Notes: generated from the letters alone by a model not told the origin. A stretch of DNA of 64,000 bases from Pseudomonas frederiksbergensis (GCF_900105495.1 NZ_FNTF01000002.1:533501-597500), one strand, 5' to 3'. Positions 10,563 to 19,251 are shown, counted from the stretch's first letter. A program made the numbers and translations.

Positions 10563-11378
10563 ATGCCTTTGATCGCGCAGCTACTGACCGTGTTTCTTTT
10601 TACTTGCCTGAGCTTCGCCGCTCGGGGCGAGAAGCTGCGCATTGTCACCGAACCCTGGGCGCCGTACGTGTATGAGGAAAACGGCAAATCCCTGGGGCTG
10701 GACTACGAAACCACCGCCATCGTCTTCAAACGCCTGGGCATCGAAGTGGAATGGCAGTTCCTGCCATGGAAACGCTGCCTGTCGATGCTCGAAACGGGCC
10801 AGGCAGACGGCGCGCTGGACATCTTCCACAGCGATGAGCGCGACGCCACCCTGCTTTACCCCGGTGAGCCACTCTCGGAAGTGGAGTTCGTGATGTTCTA
10901 CGCAAATGAACGGCCGCACCCTTTTCGCAACCTGACCGACCTGAAGGGGCTGACCATCGGCACGTCCCCAGGCTATCTGTACAGCCAGGATTTCAGCGAA
11001 TCGACCCTGTTCACTCGCGAACCGGCGCCGACCCATGAAGCCAACTTCGGCAAACTGGTGCGCGGGCGGATCGACCTGCTGATCACTGATCGCAGGGTTG
11101 GCCAGCACTTGCTCGACCAATTGGGCATCCGCGACAAGATTACCGAGAACCCCACCGTCATCAGCCACCAGAGCCAGTTTCTGGCCGTACGCCGCAACGC
11201 CGGCATGGACTTGTTGGTGCAGCGCTTCGGCGCCGAGCTAAAACGCTTCAAGCGCGAGCCTGCGTACGCTGAATTGAGCGCCCGTTATGGCGCCAATCCG
11301 GCGGCCGAAGTAAAAACCCCCGGCACCACCGCCGCCCGGGAAAAAACCGTTGAGCAGCAGGAAAGCGGCGCGCAGTGA
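10563..11378 (+). CDS. Periplasmic solute-binding protein (SBP_bac_3 type)
   Basis: 271 residues with a signal peptide (MPLIAQLLTVFLFTCLSFAARG). The mature protein has the family 3 solute-binding fold: LRIVTEPWAPYVYEENGKSL at the start, GLDYETTAIVFKRLG, then hinge segments LTDLKGLTIGTSPGYLYSQ and RIDLLITDR. The C-terminal ~30 residues (after ARYGANP) are a polar low-complexity tail. There are no permease or ATPase genes beside it, so it is either an orphan that shares a transporter or a sensor-type protein. The specific ligand is unknown; members of this orphan group are common in Pseudomonas. It is followed by 220 bases of leader before rhlE. Confidence 0.82.
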   Translation: MPLIAQLLTVFLFTCLSFAARGEKLRIVTEPWAPYVYEENGKSLGLDYETTAIVFKRLGIEVEWQFLPWKRCLSMLETGQADGALDIFHSDERDATLLYPGEPLSEVEFVMFYANERPHPFRNLTDLKGLTIGTSPGYLYSQDFSESTLFTREPAPTHEANFGKLVRGRIDLLITDRRVGQHLLDQLGIRDKITENPTVISHQSQFLAVRRNAGMDLLVQRFGAELKRFKREPAYAELSARYGANPAAEVKTPGTTAAREKTVEQQESGAQ

Positions 11379-11601
11379 TTGCTCTGTTATACTCCGGCCT
11401 TCCCGCCAGGCTCACGCCCGGACGCTCGGACTTGTTCAAGGCATCTAGACCCCGCTACAGCGCAGCTTTTCAGCCCGCGCGAGCACTCCAGACGAGCTTT
11501 CAAGCCCCAGCAGGACCGGACGGGATTGCGTTCCTCATAAACGCCATTCGCGCCAGGCAAGACTCCCATTGGGCCAAGCCCTAACTAAAACAGGATTACT
11601 C

Positions 11602-13482
11602 ATGTCCTTTGCTTCCCTCGGTCTCTCCGAGGCTTTAGTCCGCGCCATCGAGGCAGCGGGCTATACCGAGCCTACTCCGGTGCAACAGCGGGCCATTCCC
11701 GCCGTGTTGCAAGGTCGCGACCTGATGGTCGCGGCTCAGACAGGTACTGGTAAAACCGGCGGCTTCGCCCTTCCGATTCTGGAGCGGTTGTTCCCCAACG
11801 GTCACCCGGACAAATCCCAGCGCCACGGTCCGCGCCAACCGCGCGTACTGGTCCTGACCCCTACCCGCGAACTCGCGGCTCAAGTACACGAGAGCTTCAA
11901 GGTTTATGCCCGTGACCTGAAGTTCGTCAGCGCCTGCATCTTCGGCGGCGTCGGCATGAACCCACAGGTTCAGGCCATGTCCCGCGGTGTCGACGTGCTG
12001 GTAGCCTGCCCTGGCCGCCTGCTCGACCTCGCCGGCCAAGGCAGTGTCGATTTGTCCCACGTGGAAATCCTCGTGCTGGACGAAGCCGACCGCATGCTCG
12101 ACATGGGCTTCGTCCATGACGTGAAAAAGGTCCTGGCTCGCCTGCCGAGCAAACGCCAGAACCTGCTGTTCTCGGCGACCTTCTCCAAAGACATCACCGA
12201 CCTCGCCGGCAAGCTGCTGCACAACCCGGAACGCATCGAAGTCACGCCGCCGAACACCACGGTCGAGCGGATCGAACAGCGGGTATTCCGTCTGCCAGCC
12301 AACCACAAGCGTTCGTTGCTGGCGCACCTGATCACCGCTGGCGCCTGGGAACAGGTGCTGGTGTTCACCCGCACCAAGCACGGCGCCAACCGCCTGGCCG
12401 AGTACCTGGACAAACACGGCCTCACCGCCGTTGCGATCCACGGTAACAAGAGCCAGAACGCCCGCACCAAAGCCCTGGCCGACTTCAAGGCCGGCGAAGT
12501 GCGCATCCTGGTCGCCACCGACATCGCCGCTCGCGGCCTGGACATCGACCAGTTGCCACACGTGGTCAACTTCGAACTGCCGAACGTCGACGAAGATTAC
12601 GTGCACCGTATCGGTCGTACCGGCCGTGCCGGTCGTTCGGGCGAGGCGATCTCGCTGGTCGCTCCGGACGAAGAAAAGCTGCTCAAAAGCATCGAGCGCA
12701 TGACCAAGCAGAAGATTGCCGACGGCAACCTGATGGGCTTCGACTCCAGCGCTGTAGAAGCCGAGAAGCCTGAAGTTCGCGAGCGTCCGGATGTGCGTAA
12801 CCCGCGCAACCCACGTGGCCCGCGCGGCGACGGTCCGAACGGCACCGGCGGTGGCGGCGGTCGTAAAGACAAAGGCAAGGACAAGGGCGGCAAGGAAAAA
12901 CCTGCTGCCACTGGCCGCGGCGATCGTCCGGCCCGTGAACACAAGCCACGCGAAGGCACTCCGGCCCGCGAACAACAGCGTCCAGCGCCACGCGCTGCCG
13001 CTGCAGACCGTGCTCCGGACGAGTTCCTGGACGACGATATCGATAACTTCGGTAACCGCGTCGACTACGTTCCTCAGGCCAAACCGGCTCAGGGCCGCGG
13101 TCGTCGTCCGGGTGCTCCGGCACAAGGTGCGGCAGCCGGCGCAGGCGCTCCGCGCACTGGCGGCAAGCCTCAGGGTCGTCAAAGCGGCCCACGCAGCAGC
13201 GATGGCGCCACCACCGGCACGCCGCCGGCCAAGCGCAGCGGCCCACGCAACGGCGCTCCACGTGACGGCCAGGCCCGTCGCGAAGAGTCCCGCAACCGTC
13301 GCCCGGCTCGCGCCGACGACCAGCCGCGTTCGGAACCGGCCGTGCAAAACCCGCGCGGCCCGGCACCGAAGATCATCCATAAAGAGTCGAAAACCGATCG
13401 GTTCCCGACTCCTGAGCAACTGGATCAACTGCCAGGCCGTCCGCGCGGCGAAAAACCAGCGTTGCTGACTCGCAATCGCTGA
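11602..13482 (+). CDS. rhlE: DEAD-box RNA helicase RhlE with long basic C-terminal tail (RhlE2-like)
   Basis: 626 residues. An ATP-dependent RNA helicase acting in ribosome assembly and RNA turnover. Motifs in order: Q motif (TPVQQRAIP, near residue 25), Walker A AQTGTGKT (45-52), [13 protein letters not shown] at Asp160-Asp163, SAT (near 191), and helicase C motifs with DIAARGLDI and [13 protein letters not shown]. From about residue 395 on, the protein is a disordered Arg/Gly/Pro/Lys-rich tail of some 230 residues, as in P. aeruginosa RhlE2, which lies in the same place next to metF and ahcY. ATG 11602 gives the canonical MSFASLGL start and follows CAGGATT. A terminator follows directly. 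Confidence 0.95.
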   Translation: MSFASLGLSEALVRAIEAAGYTEPTPVQQRAIPAVLQGRDLMVAAQTGTGKTGGFALPILERLFPNGHPDKSQRHGPRQPRVLVLTPTRELAAQVHESFKVYARDLKFVSACIFGGVGMNPQVQAMSRGVDVLVACPGRLLDLAGQGSVDLSHVEILVLDEADRMLDMGFVHDVKKVLARLPSKRQNLLFSATFSKDITDLAGKLLHNPERIEVTPPNTTVERIEQRVFRLPANHKRSLLAHLITAGAWEQVLVFTRTKHGANRLAEYLDKHGLTAVAIHGNKSQNARTKALADFKAGEVRILVATDIAARGLDIDQLPHVVNFELPNVDEDYVHRIGRTGRAGRSGEAISLVAPDEEKLLKSIERMTKQKIADGNLMGFDSSAVEAEKPEVRERPDVRNPRNPRGPRGDGPNGTGGGGGRKDKGKDKGGKEKPAATGRGDRPAREHKPREGTPAREQQRPAPRAAAADRAPDEFLDDDIDNFGNRVDYVPQAKPAQGRGRRPGAPAQGAAAGAGAPRTGGKPQGRQSGPRSSDGATTGTPPAKRSGPRNGAPRDGQARREESRNRRPARADDQPRSEPAVQNPRGPAPKIIHKESKTDRFPTPEQLDQLPGRPRGEKPALLTRNR

Positions 13483-13493
13483 GTGTCACTCAC

Positions 13494-13527
13494 AAAAACG
13501 CCCCGACTGGTTCGGGGCGTTTTTATT
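13494..13527 (+). terminator. Intrinsic terminator of rhlE
   Basis: AAAACGCCCCGA, a CTGG loop, TCGGGGCGTTTTTATTT: a strong GC stem and T-run 12 bases after the rhlE stop. The A-run on the other side may let it work for the opposing NTF2-like gene too. Confidence 0.9.
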
Positions 13528-13568
13528 TGTACCGATCATCACGATCGTTTTTGGTCAAACCGCCGCAC

Positions 13569-13940
13569 TCACGCAACGCTTCCTTCTTTATGAAAGAGTT
13601 TGGCAACGATCATCCAGCGGCCATCGACTTTCATCACGTTCAGATAATCAACCATGACATTGTCGAACAGTCGCAGACGCACCTTGACCATTGCCATTTC
13701 CGGAGACATGACGTCAATCATCAAAATCTCATCCAGGCTCGCAAACCCGCGCTCCTGCGGCGACTGACGTCCTTGTACGATGGCACGATATTCTGCGTAA
13801 GGACGCACCGTTACCGCCCCGTCCTGAGCGCTATAGAGGACACAGCCGGGATGGAAAACCTCGTCAAACCGGTTCAAATCCTGGTTTTGCAACACACTGA
13901 AGTAGTTCTCCAACATTCTCTGAATTTCATTGATTAGCAT
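13569..13940 (-). CDS. NTF2-like (SnoaL/lumazine-binding type) protein
   Basis: 123 residues. A single NTF2-like cone fold: N-terminal helix (INEIQRMLENYFSVLQNQDLNRFDEVFHPGC), then strands with VMVDYLNVMKVDGRWMIVAKLFHK, the usual last-strand pattern. These small proteins bind or isomerise diverse ligands, or act as unknown accessory domains; no catalytic residues can be assigned. The start at 13940 follows AAGGA; a longer upstream ATG exists at 13976 but lies in the operator-like palindrome. It is divergent from the LysR gene 127 bases away, so it is the most likely target of that regulator. Confidence 0.72.
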   Translation of the reverse strand: MLINEIQRMLENYFSVLQNQDLNRFDEVFHPGCVLYSAQDGAVTVRPYAEYRAIVQGRQSPQERGFASLDEILMIDVMSPEMAMVKVRLRLFDNVMVDYLNVMKVDGRWMIVAKLFHKEGSVA

Positions 13941-13975
13941 GTACGAATCCTTGTCGAGCGGAAATGAAGTCACCA

Positions 13976-14005
13976 ACGCTCACTGAGCGTGAGACGGATT
14001 ATCCG
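13976..14005. promoter_or_regulatory. Two adjacent palindromes in a divergent LysR intergenic region
   Basis: ACGCTCACTGAGCGT (13976-13990, perfect 7-bp arms) and CGGATTATCCG (13995-14005, perfect 5-bp arms), with centres 17 bp apart. They sit between the NTF2-like gene and the LysR gene, where a LysR operator would be expected. Function inferred from position only. Confidence 0.45.
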
Positions 14006-14067
14006 TAGCCTCGTCAATTCATGTATAGCGGCGATTTCTGCCCGGTTCAGTGAATGGAATTCACCTA

Positions 14068-14955
14068 TTGAAACTACCTCCGCTAGCGGCCCTCCGGGCC
14101 TTTGAAGCCTTGGCACGATTGGGCAAGGTCAACCTCGCGGCATTGGAACTGCACGTCACCCACAGCGCTGTCAGCCACCAGATACGCTCGTTGGAGGAAT
14201 ACCTGGACGTTAGACTGACTGAACGTAATGGCCGCGGTGTGGTGCTGACAGAAGAGGGGCGTGTGTACGCCTATCAGATCCGGCAAACCCTGGGTGAAAT
14301 TGCCGGGGTAACGGAAAGATTCCTGTCCAAAACCCGACACCCGCAACTGACCCTTTCGGTGCTGCCATCCTTTGGAATGTTTTGGCTATTGCCACGCTTG
14401 CAAGGGTTTATCGACGCGCAGCCCGGATTGCGCCTCAAGCTGGCAGCCAGTATGGAGTTTTCAAGTTTCGAGGGCGGCCTGATCGATGCGGCAATCCGAT
14501 TCGGCCACGGAAAATGGCCAGATGTGCACTGTGAGCCGTTGATGCAGGACTCCTTGTTGGTCGTCGCCGCGCCAGGATTCAATCTAGGATGCTTGCCTGT
14601 CGATGCCGAGTCCGTTCTGGGACATCCCTTACTCCACGCCAGTGAAAGCTGGTCGACCTGGCTTGCTGCCGCTGGCGTTGAACAGATGCGTCCACTCGCG
14701 GCACTAGAGTTCACTGACTCGACTTTGATGCTTGAAGCGGCGCGCCTGGGTTATGGAATCGCGCTAACCCGTCGCTCGATTGCTCACGCCATGATCCAGT
14801 GCGGGCAACTGGTTAAACTGACCGACGTTGAACCGCTGCACGCATCCCGTTATTTCATGCTTTGGCCGACCCACACACAACGCTCGGCGCAGTTGGCGAG
14901 CCTGCTGACTTGGCTACGCAATGAAATCGCCGACTACCAAAGCAGCCTATCCTGA
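14068..14955 (+). CDS. LysR-family transcriptional regulator (GcvA-like)
   Basis: About 295 residues. An N-terminal winged helix-turn-helix (LPPLAALRAFEALARLGKVN, then THSAVSHQIRSLEEYLDVRL) is followed by a periplasmic-binding-like effector domain. The KLPPLxALRAFEA opening and HSAVSHQI recognition helix are characteristic of the GcvA/AmpR branch. A TTG at 14068 would give the usual family N-terminus and has GGAA upstream; a GTG at 14050 would add six residues and cannot be excluded. It is divergent from the NTF2-like gene, which it probably regulates, and ends at a terminator. Confidence 0.85.
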   Translation: MKLPPLAALRAFEALARLGKVNLAALELHVTHSAVSHQIRSLEEYLDVRLTERNGRGVVLTEEGRVYAYQIRQTLGEIAGVTERFLSKTRHPQLTLSVLPSFGMFWLLPRLQGFIDAQPGLRLKLAASMEFSSFEGGLIDAAIRFGHGKWPDVHCEPLMQDSLLVVAAPGFNLGCLPVDAESVLGHPLLHASESWSTWLAAAGVEQMRPLAALEFTDSTLMLEAARLGYGIALTRRSIAHAMIQCGQLVKLTDVEPLHASRYFMLWPTHTQRSAQLASLLTWLRNEIADYQSSLS

Positions 14956-14967
14956 ACACCAGGCAGC

Positions 14968-14996
14968 AAAACGCCGACCCTGAGGTCGGCGTTTTG
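14968..14996. terminator. Intrinsic terminator between the LysR gene and yceI
   Basis: AAAACGCCGACC, CTGA loop, GGTCGGCGTTTT: symmetrical, so it can serve both the LysR gene and the convergent yceI gene. Confidence 0.88.
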
Positions 14997-15010
14997 ATGA
15001 CGCAAACAGC

Positions 15011-15604
15011 TTACTTCGCTTTCACACCTTCAAACGTTACATACAACTCAACCGCGTCGGACTGTGGGCCCAGATCTTTCTGCTTGCCGAAATCGGAACG
15101 CTTGATGCTGGTGGTGCCTTCGAAGCCGGCACGGTAGCCGCCCCATGGATCCTTGCCTTCACCCAGGAAAGTGGCCTTGACCACGATTGGCTTGGTCACG
15201 CCCATCAAGGTCAGGTCGCCGGTCACGTCCGCAGTGTCTTTGCCAGCGGCGTTTTTGCCGGTGGATTTGACGCTGGTGGAAACAAACGTCGCTTTAGCAA
15301 ATTTGCTCACGTTCAGGAAGTCACCGCTGGCGATGTGCTTGTCGCGCTCGGCATGGTTGGTGAACACGCTGGCGGTGTTCACGTTGAACTCGATCTTGCT
15401 GGCTTCAGGCTTGGCAGCGTCGAAGCTGAACTTGCCGTCGATGTCCTTGAAGGTACCGGTGATGTAGCTGTAGCCCAGGTGGCTGATCTTGAAGTCAACG
15501 AAGGCGTGCTGGCCTTCTTTGTCGACGACGTAGTCGGCCGCCATTACGTTGGCGGACAGCAGAGCAGAACCGATTGCCAGAGCGGCGAGCGTTTTTTTCA
15601 ACAT
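15011..15604 (-). CDS. yceI: YceI-family periplasmic protein
   Basis: 197 residues. Signal peptide [22 protein letters not shown], then the YceI lipocalin-like barrel beginning [20 protein letters not shown], with [16 protein letters not shown] and the [20 protein letters not shown] segment typical of the family. YceI proteins bind polyisoprenoid lipids in a hydrophobic channel; their physiological role is unclear. The start at 15604 follows AAAGGAA and gives the signal peptide; twelve extra upstream codons are open but unlikely. It is cotranscribed after the cytochrome b561 gene, 32 bases upstream, an arrangement seen in many proteobacteria. Confidence 0.93.
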   Translation of the reverse strand: MLKKTLAALAIGSALLSANVMAADYVVDKEGQHAFVDFKISHLGYSYITGTFKDIDGKFSFDAAKPEASKIEFNVNTASVFTNHAERDKHIASGDFLNVSKFAKATFVSTSVKSTGKNAAGKDTADVTGDLTLMGVTKPIVVKATFLGEGKDPWGGYRAGFEGTTSIKRSDFGKQKDLGPQSDAVELYVTFEGVKAK

Positions 15605-15636
15605 GCTTTCTATTCCTTTGGAGTCGAGATTGAACT

Positions 15637-16188
15637 TCAAGCTTTGCGGCCCAGCATTCGCGTCAGGGTCGCATCACGATCGATAAAGTGGTGTTTCAGT
15701 GCTGCCAACGCATGGAGACCGGAAAAAATTACCAGCGCCCACGCCAGGTACAGATGAATCTCACCAGCGGTGTCTGCCTGATCCGGTAGTCCGGAAACCA
15801 GTGCAGGAACTTCAAACAGGCCAAACACCGGGATCCCGACACCGTCTGCGGTGGAAATCAGGTAACCGGCAATCATCACGGCAAACAGACTGAGATACAG
15901 GAACGCATGGCCGAACGTGGCGCCAATACGCGTCATGCGGCTATAGCTTGCAAGTGCGGGGGGTGGCGGACTGATAAAGCGCCACAGCACTCGTAGCACC
16001 ATAACGGCTAACAACACCAGGCCAATGCTCTTGTGCAGCTCGGGCGCGTCTTTACGCCAGGTGCTGTAGTAGTCGAGACCGACCATCCACAAGCCCAACG
16101 CAAACAGGCCGAAGACTGCCAGCGCCACGCCCCAGTGCATGAAAATGCTGATCCAACCGTAGCGCGAAGAAGAATTACGTAGCTGCAT
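15637..16188 (-). CDS. Cytochrome b561 family protein
   Basis: 183 residues with four membrane helices. Heme-ligand histidines lie in the typical places: [17 protein letters not shown] in helix 1, [21 protein letters not shown] in helix 2, and [26 protein letters not shown] in the last part. These di-heme proteins move electrons between quinol and periplasmic or membrane partners, and in E. coli CybB can feed superoxide electrons to ubiquinone. It sits upstream of yceI in a likely two-gene operon. The 430 bases upstream hold its promoter region and the decayed repeat described below. Confidence 0.92.
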   Translation of the reverse strand: MQLRNSSSRYGWISIFMHWGVALAVFGLFALGLWMVGLDYYSTWRKDAPELHKSIGLVLLAVMVLRVLWRFISPPPPALASYSRMTRIGATFGHAFLYLSLFAVMIAGYLISTADGVGIPVFGLFEVPALVSGLPDQADTAGEIHLYLAWALVIFSGLHALAALKHHFIDRDATLTRMLGRKA

Positions 16189-16404
16189 TGCCCAAATCCT
16201 GTGAGAACTGCGACCAAGACTATCGAGTTATCTATCGAGTTAAAGCGGAAAATTTCGCTTTGAAATATCGAGAAATACGATCAAGAGCCTGAAACAGGCG
16301 GGTTAAGGAAAGATTAACGTCGAAAATTGTGAGGAAAAATGAATACCCACCAGAGAACACCTGCATCAAAAGGTGTATTTGATGCCTACCTGCGATTTTT
16401 TAGA

Positions 16405-16530
16405 GGCAAAAAAGCACGGTCTTTGAGCCGCGCTGTTTTTTACGCCTGAACGTCACTAACCCCGGTCTCAACATTAGTCGCCAGCGTGTCGCTGGATTAT
16501 CAACTGGTTCGTTTTTTCGCCTGATCTTTT
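16405..16530. repeat. Decayed duplicate of the amine-oxidase 3' end and terminator
   Basis: This stretch resembles 17440-17560: both have an A-run, a GC hairpin, TTTTTTACGCCTGAACGT, then ACT-A-CC--GGTCTCA and a GCTGG...TTTTTTCGCC run. In the 17.4-kb copy these are the terminator and last codons of the amine-oxidase gene; here the coding sense is lost (indels, no matching stop). The rest of 16189-16616 shows no gene; it is AT-rich toward the lectin start and must hold that gene's promoter, which I could not define. Confidence 0.7.
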
Positions 16531-16616
16531 TAAGCCATGCAATACATATGTATCGCCATTTCCTTATTTCAATTTGATTCAATGAGGATTCAACACTCAT
16601 TTAGGAAGGAAAAAAT

Positions 16617-17129
16617 ATGGCTATTACATACACGCCCTTTCAAGCAAGTGGCTCGCCGGTGCTGCCGCCCAATCAAATGATGTCACCAGGACAGTATCTT
16701 ATATCCCTGAATGGTCGTTTCCGATTGCTATTGCAGGCAGATGGCAACTTAATCATTACAGATAATGGTGCAGTAGTCTGGATCGCAGATGGAAGTCAGA
16801 CTTATAGCAGGACCTTGCATCCAAAAAAAATGCGTGAGCCTCTGATGTTTGTGATCAGTAATAACGGCTTTCTTTATGATCCATCCCGGAGACGTTTATG
16901 GATTGCCGAGAGCACTCACAGCAGTGACAAATCGCTGTGGTACAACACATGTATGGTTATTCAAGATGACGGGAATCTGGTCATTTACGATCAGCGTACG
17001 GGAGATCTGCGCTGGGCCCGCTCTGGATTTGTTCCTGGTCGTATCCCAAAGGCAAAGGAAAGATTCACCAGAGTGCTAGAAGATGGAACGGAGATTAAGA
17101 CATGGAAGTTCTCGCTAGGCCCTCTCTAA
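16617..17129 (+). CDS. Bulb-type mannose-binding lectin domain protein
   Basis: 170 residues, no signal peptide. It carries a single beta-prism II (monocot mannose-binding, B-lectin) domain. The sugar-site motif QxDxNxVxY appears intact once (Gln116, Asp118, Asn120, Tyr124 in QDDGNLVIYD) and nearly intact once (Gln40, Asp42, Asn44 in QADGNLIIT, with Thr for Tyr); the middle repeat (ISNNGFLYD) is degenerate. Lectin-like bacteriocins such as putidacin L1 have two such domains and about 270 residues, so this is shorter and might be a stand-alone lectin. ATG 16617 follows AGGAAGGA. The gene is AT-richer and uses rarer codons than its neighbours, suggesting acquisition. It is followed by an opposing small lipoprotein gene. 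Confidence 0.8.
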   Translation: MAITYTPFQASGSPVLPPNQMMSPGQYLISLNGRFRLLLQADGNLIITDNGAVVWIADGSQTYSRTLHPKKMREPLMFVISNNGFLYDPSRRRLWIAESTHSSDKSLWYNTCMVIQDDGNLVIYDQRTGDLRWARSGFVPGRIPKAKERFTRVLEDGTEIKTWKFSLGPL

Positions 17130-17154
17130 TAGTTCCTGGCAACTTAGCAACTTA

Positions 17155-17313
17155 TTAATTTTTGAAGGCTGGAGGTGGATTCAAGCACTCATAATAGTAC
17201 GGATCAATCTGACATTTATATGCCAGTCGATGACCATAGCCTTTAGGAAAGAACTCACCACTCGCACAGCCAGAAAGTACTATTACTACTATTAATGCTA
17301 CTAGCGCCTTCAT
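17155..17313 (-). CDS. Small lipoprotein of unknown function
   Basis: 52 residues. The leader MKALVALIVVIVLSGC ends in a good lipobox, with Cys16 as the lipidated residue. The mature part is about 36 residues with GYGHRLAYKCQIDPYYYECL, including two further cysteines that could form a disulphide. ATG 17313 follows GGAGGACAT. It is convergent with the lectin gene, shares its AT-rich composition, and lies in the same flanked cassette. I do not recognise the family; an immunity or surface role is speculation. Confidence 0.65.
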   Translation of the reverse strand: MKALVALIVVIVLSGCASGEFFPKGYGHRLAYKCQIDPYYYECLNPPPAFKN

Positions 17314-17439
17314 ATGTCCTCCATATTTCTTGAAGAGCATAGGTTTGTAGTTCACGCACGATCAATCATTTGCTTCTGATTATCTTGTGAGAAATATCTG
17401 ACCCACCGCTAAATCCTGTAGGACGGCAATCGGATGAGC

Positions 17440-17477
17440 AAAAAAAAAGCGCGACCCTCGGGCCGCGCTTTTTTTTA
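17440..17477 (-). terminator. Intrinsic terminator of the amine-oxidase gene
   Basis: A-run, AAGCGCGGCCC-type stem (GCGCGACC/GGGCCGCGC), T-run on both strands. Placed 11 bases after the amine-oxidase stop. Confidence 0.88.
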
Positions 17478-17487
17478 CGCCTGAACG

Positions 17488-19251
17488 TTACTGAGCCTTG
17501 GTCTCAGTAGTCGCAGCCGGTTTGCTCGCTGGCTTTTTCGCCAGTTCAGCTTTTTTCACCGGGGCTTTTGCCGGGGCCTTTTTTGCCTCGGTCTTGGCAG
17601 CAGGCTTTTTCACTGAAGTTTTGACCGGAGCTTTTTTCGCCGGCTCGGCTTTCACCGGTACCGCAGGCTTCGGCGCTTCGACCGGGACAGGCGCCGGGGT
17701 CGGAGCTGGCACTGGAGTCGGTGCCGGAGCAACCGGAGCCACTGGCTCTGGCGCCTTGACCGGTGCCGTTTTGTCGTCAGAACCACCGAACAGGTTGGTG
17801 AAGAAGTTACCTTTCTTCGCCGCTACCGCCCCAGCCGCAACAGCGGTCGCCGCCGGAACAACTTTCGCCGGTTCAAACGACTTGCCGGCCATAAGGTCTT
17901 CTACCTGACTGGCCGCCCGCTGACCGGTGCGCAATGCGCCTTCCAGGGTGCCTGGGTACAAGGTGTCGGTGTGTTCGCCGGCAAAGACTACACGCTGAAT
18001 CGGACGCTCCCACAGGCGCCAGTACTTGCTGATCTGGCCAGGACCGAAGGCCAGGTAGGCGCCGCCCATCGATGGGTCGTTGCTGTAACGGCGGATCTCA
18101 TAACCGGTGAACGCACCGCGTGCCTGTGGATAAAAGGCGTGCAGACGGATCAGCACCTGATCGGCGATCTGCTTGTCGCCGAAGGCTTGCATCACGCGCG
18201 CGTTGTCGCCGGACAGGTTGATCACCACATTGGCGCCGCCCTTCATCGCCGGTTCAACCCACAACATGCCCAGGCCGGTGTTGCTGTAGATCTCGCCGGT
18301 CATCCGCGCCTTGCTTTCCCACACTGGCGTCTTGAACTTCAGCATGATCTGGTCGCGCCAGCCGTAGTTGGTGCCTTTGATCGCGCCCATGTGCTGGGCA
18401 TCCAGCGACGGAGTCATCTGGATCTTGTTCAGTGCGCGCAGTGGCACGGCCACGACGACGTAATCAGCTTGATAACCAACGCTGCCGACTTTGACGGTCA
18501 CGCCGTCCTTGTCCTGGCTGATCGCCGAGACCGGGGAGCTGGTCTTGATGGTTTTCAGTTGTTTGACGAAAGCCTGTGCCAGCACCGGGCTACCGCCGGG
18601 CAGGCGTGAAGCGCGCAGGTCACGGTCGGCAACGCCACGGTAAACGCGGCTTTGCTGTGCGAAGTACAGCAGCGACAGGCGCGACGGTTCGTCATAACGG
18701 GTACGAATCTGCTGATTCACCAACTGACGTGCCGTGGCCGGCAGATTCAGGCGGTCGAGCCAGTTGGACACGCTGATCTGGTCCAAGGCGAACAGTGTGC
18801 TGTTGGCCGCCGGGTTCTGCGGGTCTTCGATCGAGCGCGCCAGATCGTCCAGGGTCTTTTCGTAGCGCTTGAGCGCGTCGCTGGTGGCCGGCTGCTTGGT
18901 GGCCAGATCGGCGGCGGTGTAATACTCACCGTCAATCAGGTAGCCCGGGGTCCGCACGAACTCAGGGGCCGGCGTGGTGCTCAGCTTGAAGGTCGATACG
19001 TACTTGTTCAGAACCGGTTGGGTCTTGTCGTTGCCGATCCACTCACTGGTGGCCATGCCCGAGCGACCGCCCAGGCTCGGTTTGGCTTCCAGCAGGGTGA
19101 CCTGCCAGCCCTTGTTTTGCAGTTCGTAAGCCGCCGTGAGGCCAGAGAGCCCTCCGCCGATCACGATCGCGGTTTTATCCTTGGCCAGCGCAGACACGCT
19201 GAACAGCCCCAACATCACCAGCGCACAGGCGCGCAGCCAACCAGCAGACAT
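17488..19251 (-). CDS. Flavin monoamine oxidase with signal peptide and Pro/Ala/Lys-rich tail
   Basis: 587 residues. A signal peptide (LRACALVMLGLFSVSALA) precedes the FAD-binding motif AIVIGGGLSGLTAAYEL and LLEAKPSLGGRSG. The C-terminal half has the flavin-contact segment VVFAGEHTDTLYPGTLEGAL near residue 430, as in monoamine and putrescine oxidases. The substrate is not evident. The last ~130 residues are a low-complexity tail of Pro, Ala and Lys (VAPAPTPVPAPTPAPVPVE, then KKAPAK repeats) that would be basic and disordered, possibly a cell-wall or periplasmic tether. The P. aeruginosa neighbour of bioA is the same kind of gene. It is divergent from bioA. Confidence 0.87.
   Translation of the reverse strand: MSAGWLRACALVMLGLFSVSALAKDKTAIVIGGGLSGLTAAYELQNKGWQVTLLEAKPSLGGRSGMATSEWIGNDKTQPVLNKYVSTFKLSTTPAPEFVRTPGYLIDGEYYTAADLATKQPATSDALKRYEKTLDDLARSIEDPQNPAANSTLFALDQISVSNWLDRLNLPATARQLVNQQIRTRYDEPSRLSLLYFAQQSRVYRGVADRDLRASRLPGGSPVLAQAFVKQLKTIKTSSPVSAISQDKDGVTVKVGSVGYQADYVVVAVPLRALNKIQMTPSLDAQHMGAIKGTNYGWRDQIMLKFKTPVWESKARMTGEIYSNTGLGMLWVEPAMKGGANVVINLSGDNARVMQAFGDKQIADQVLIRLHAFYPQARGAFTGYEIRRYSNDPSMGGAYLAFGPGQISKYWRLWERPIQRVVFAGEHTDTLYPGTLEGALRTGQRAASQVEDLMAGKSFEPAKVVPAATAVAAGAVAAKKGNFFTNLFGGSDDKTAPVKAPEPVAPVAPAPTPVPAPTPAPVPVEAPKPAVPVKAEPAKKAPVKTSVKKPAAKTEAKKAPAKAPVKKAELAKKPASKPAATTETKAQ

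Noticed and set aside
11635..13428. A 597-codon open frame antisense to rhlE
   Set aside because: Shadow of a GC-rich gene with a biased third base; rhlE has all DEAD-box motifs in order.
16400..16600. A 66-codon minus-strand frame upstream of the lectin
   Set aside because: It runs through the decayed amine-oxidase end and has no good ribosome site; I treat it as a remnant.
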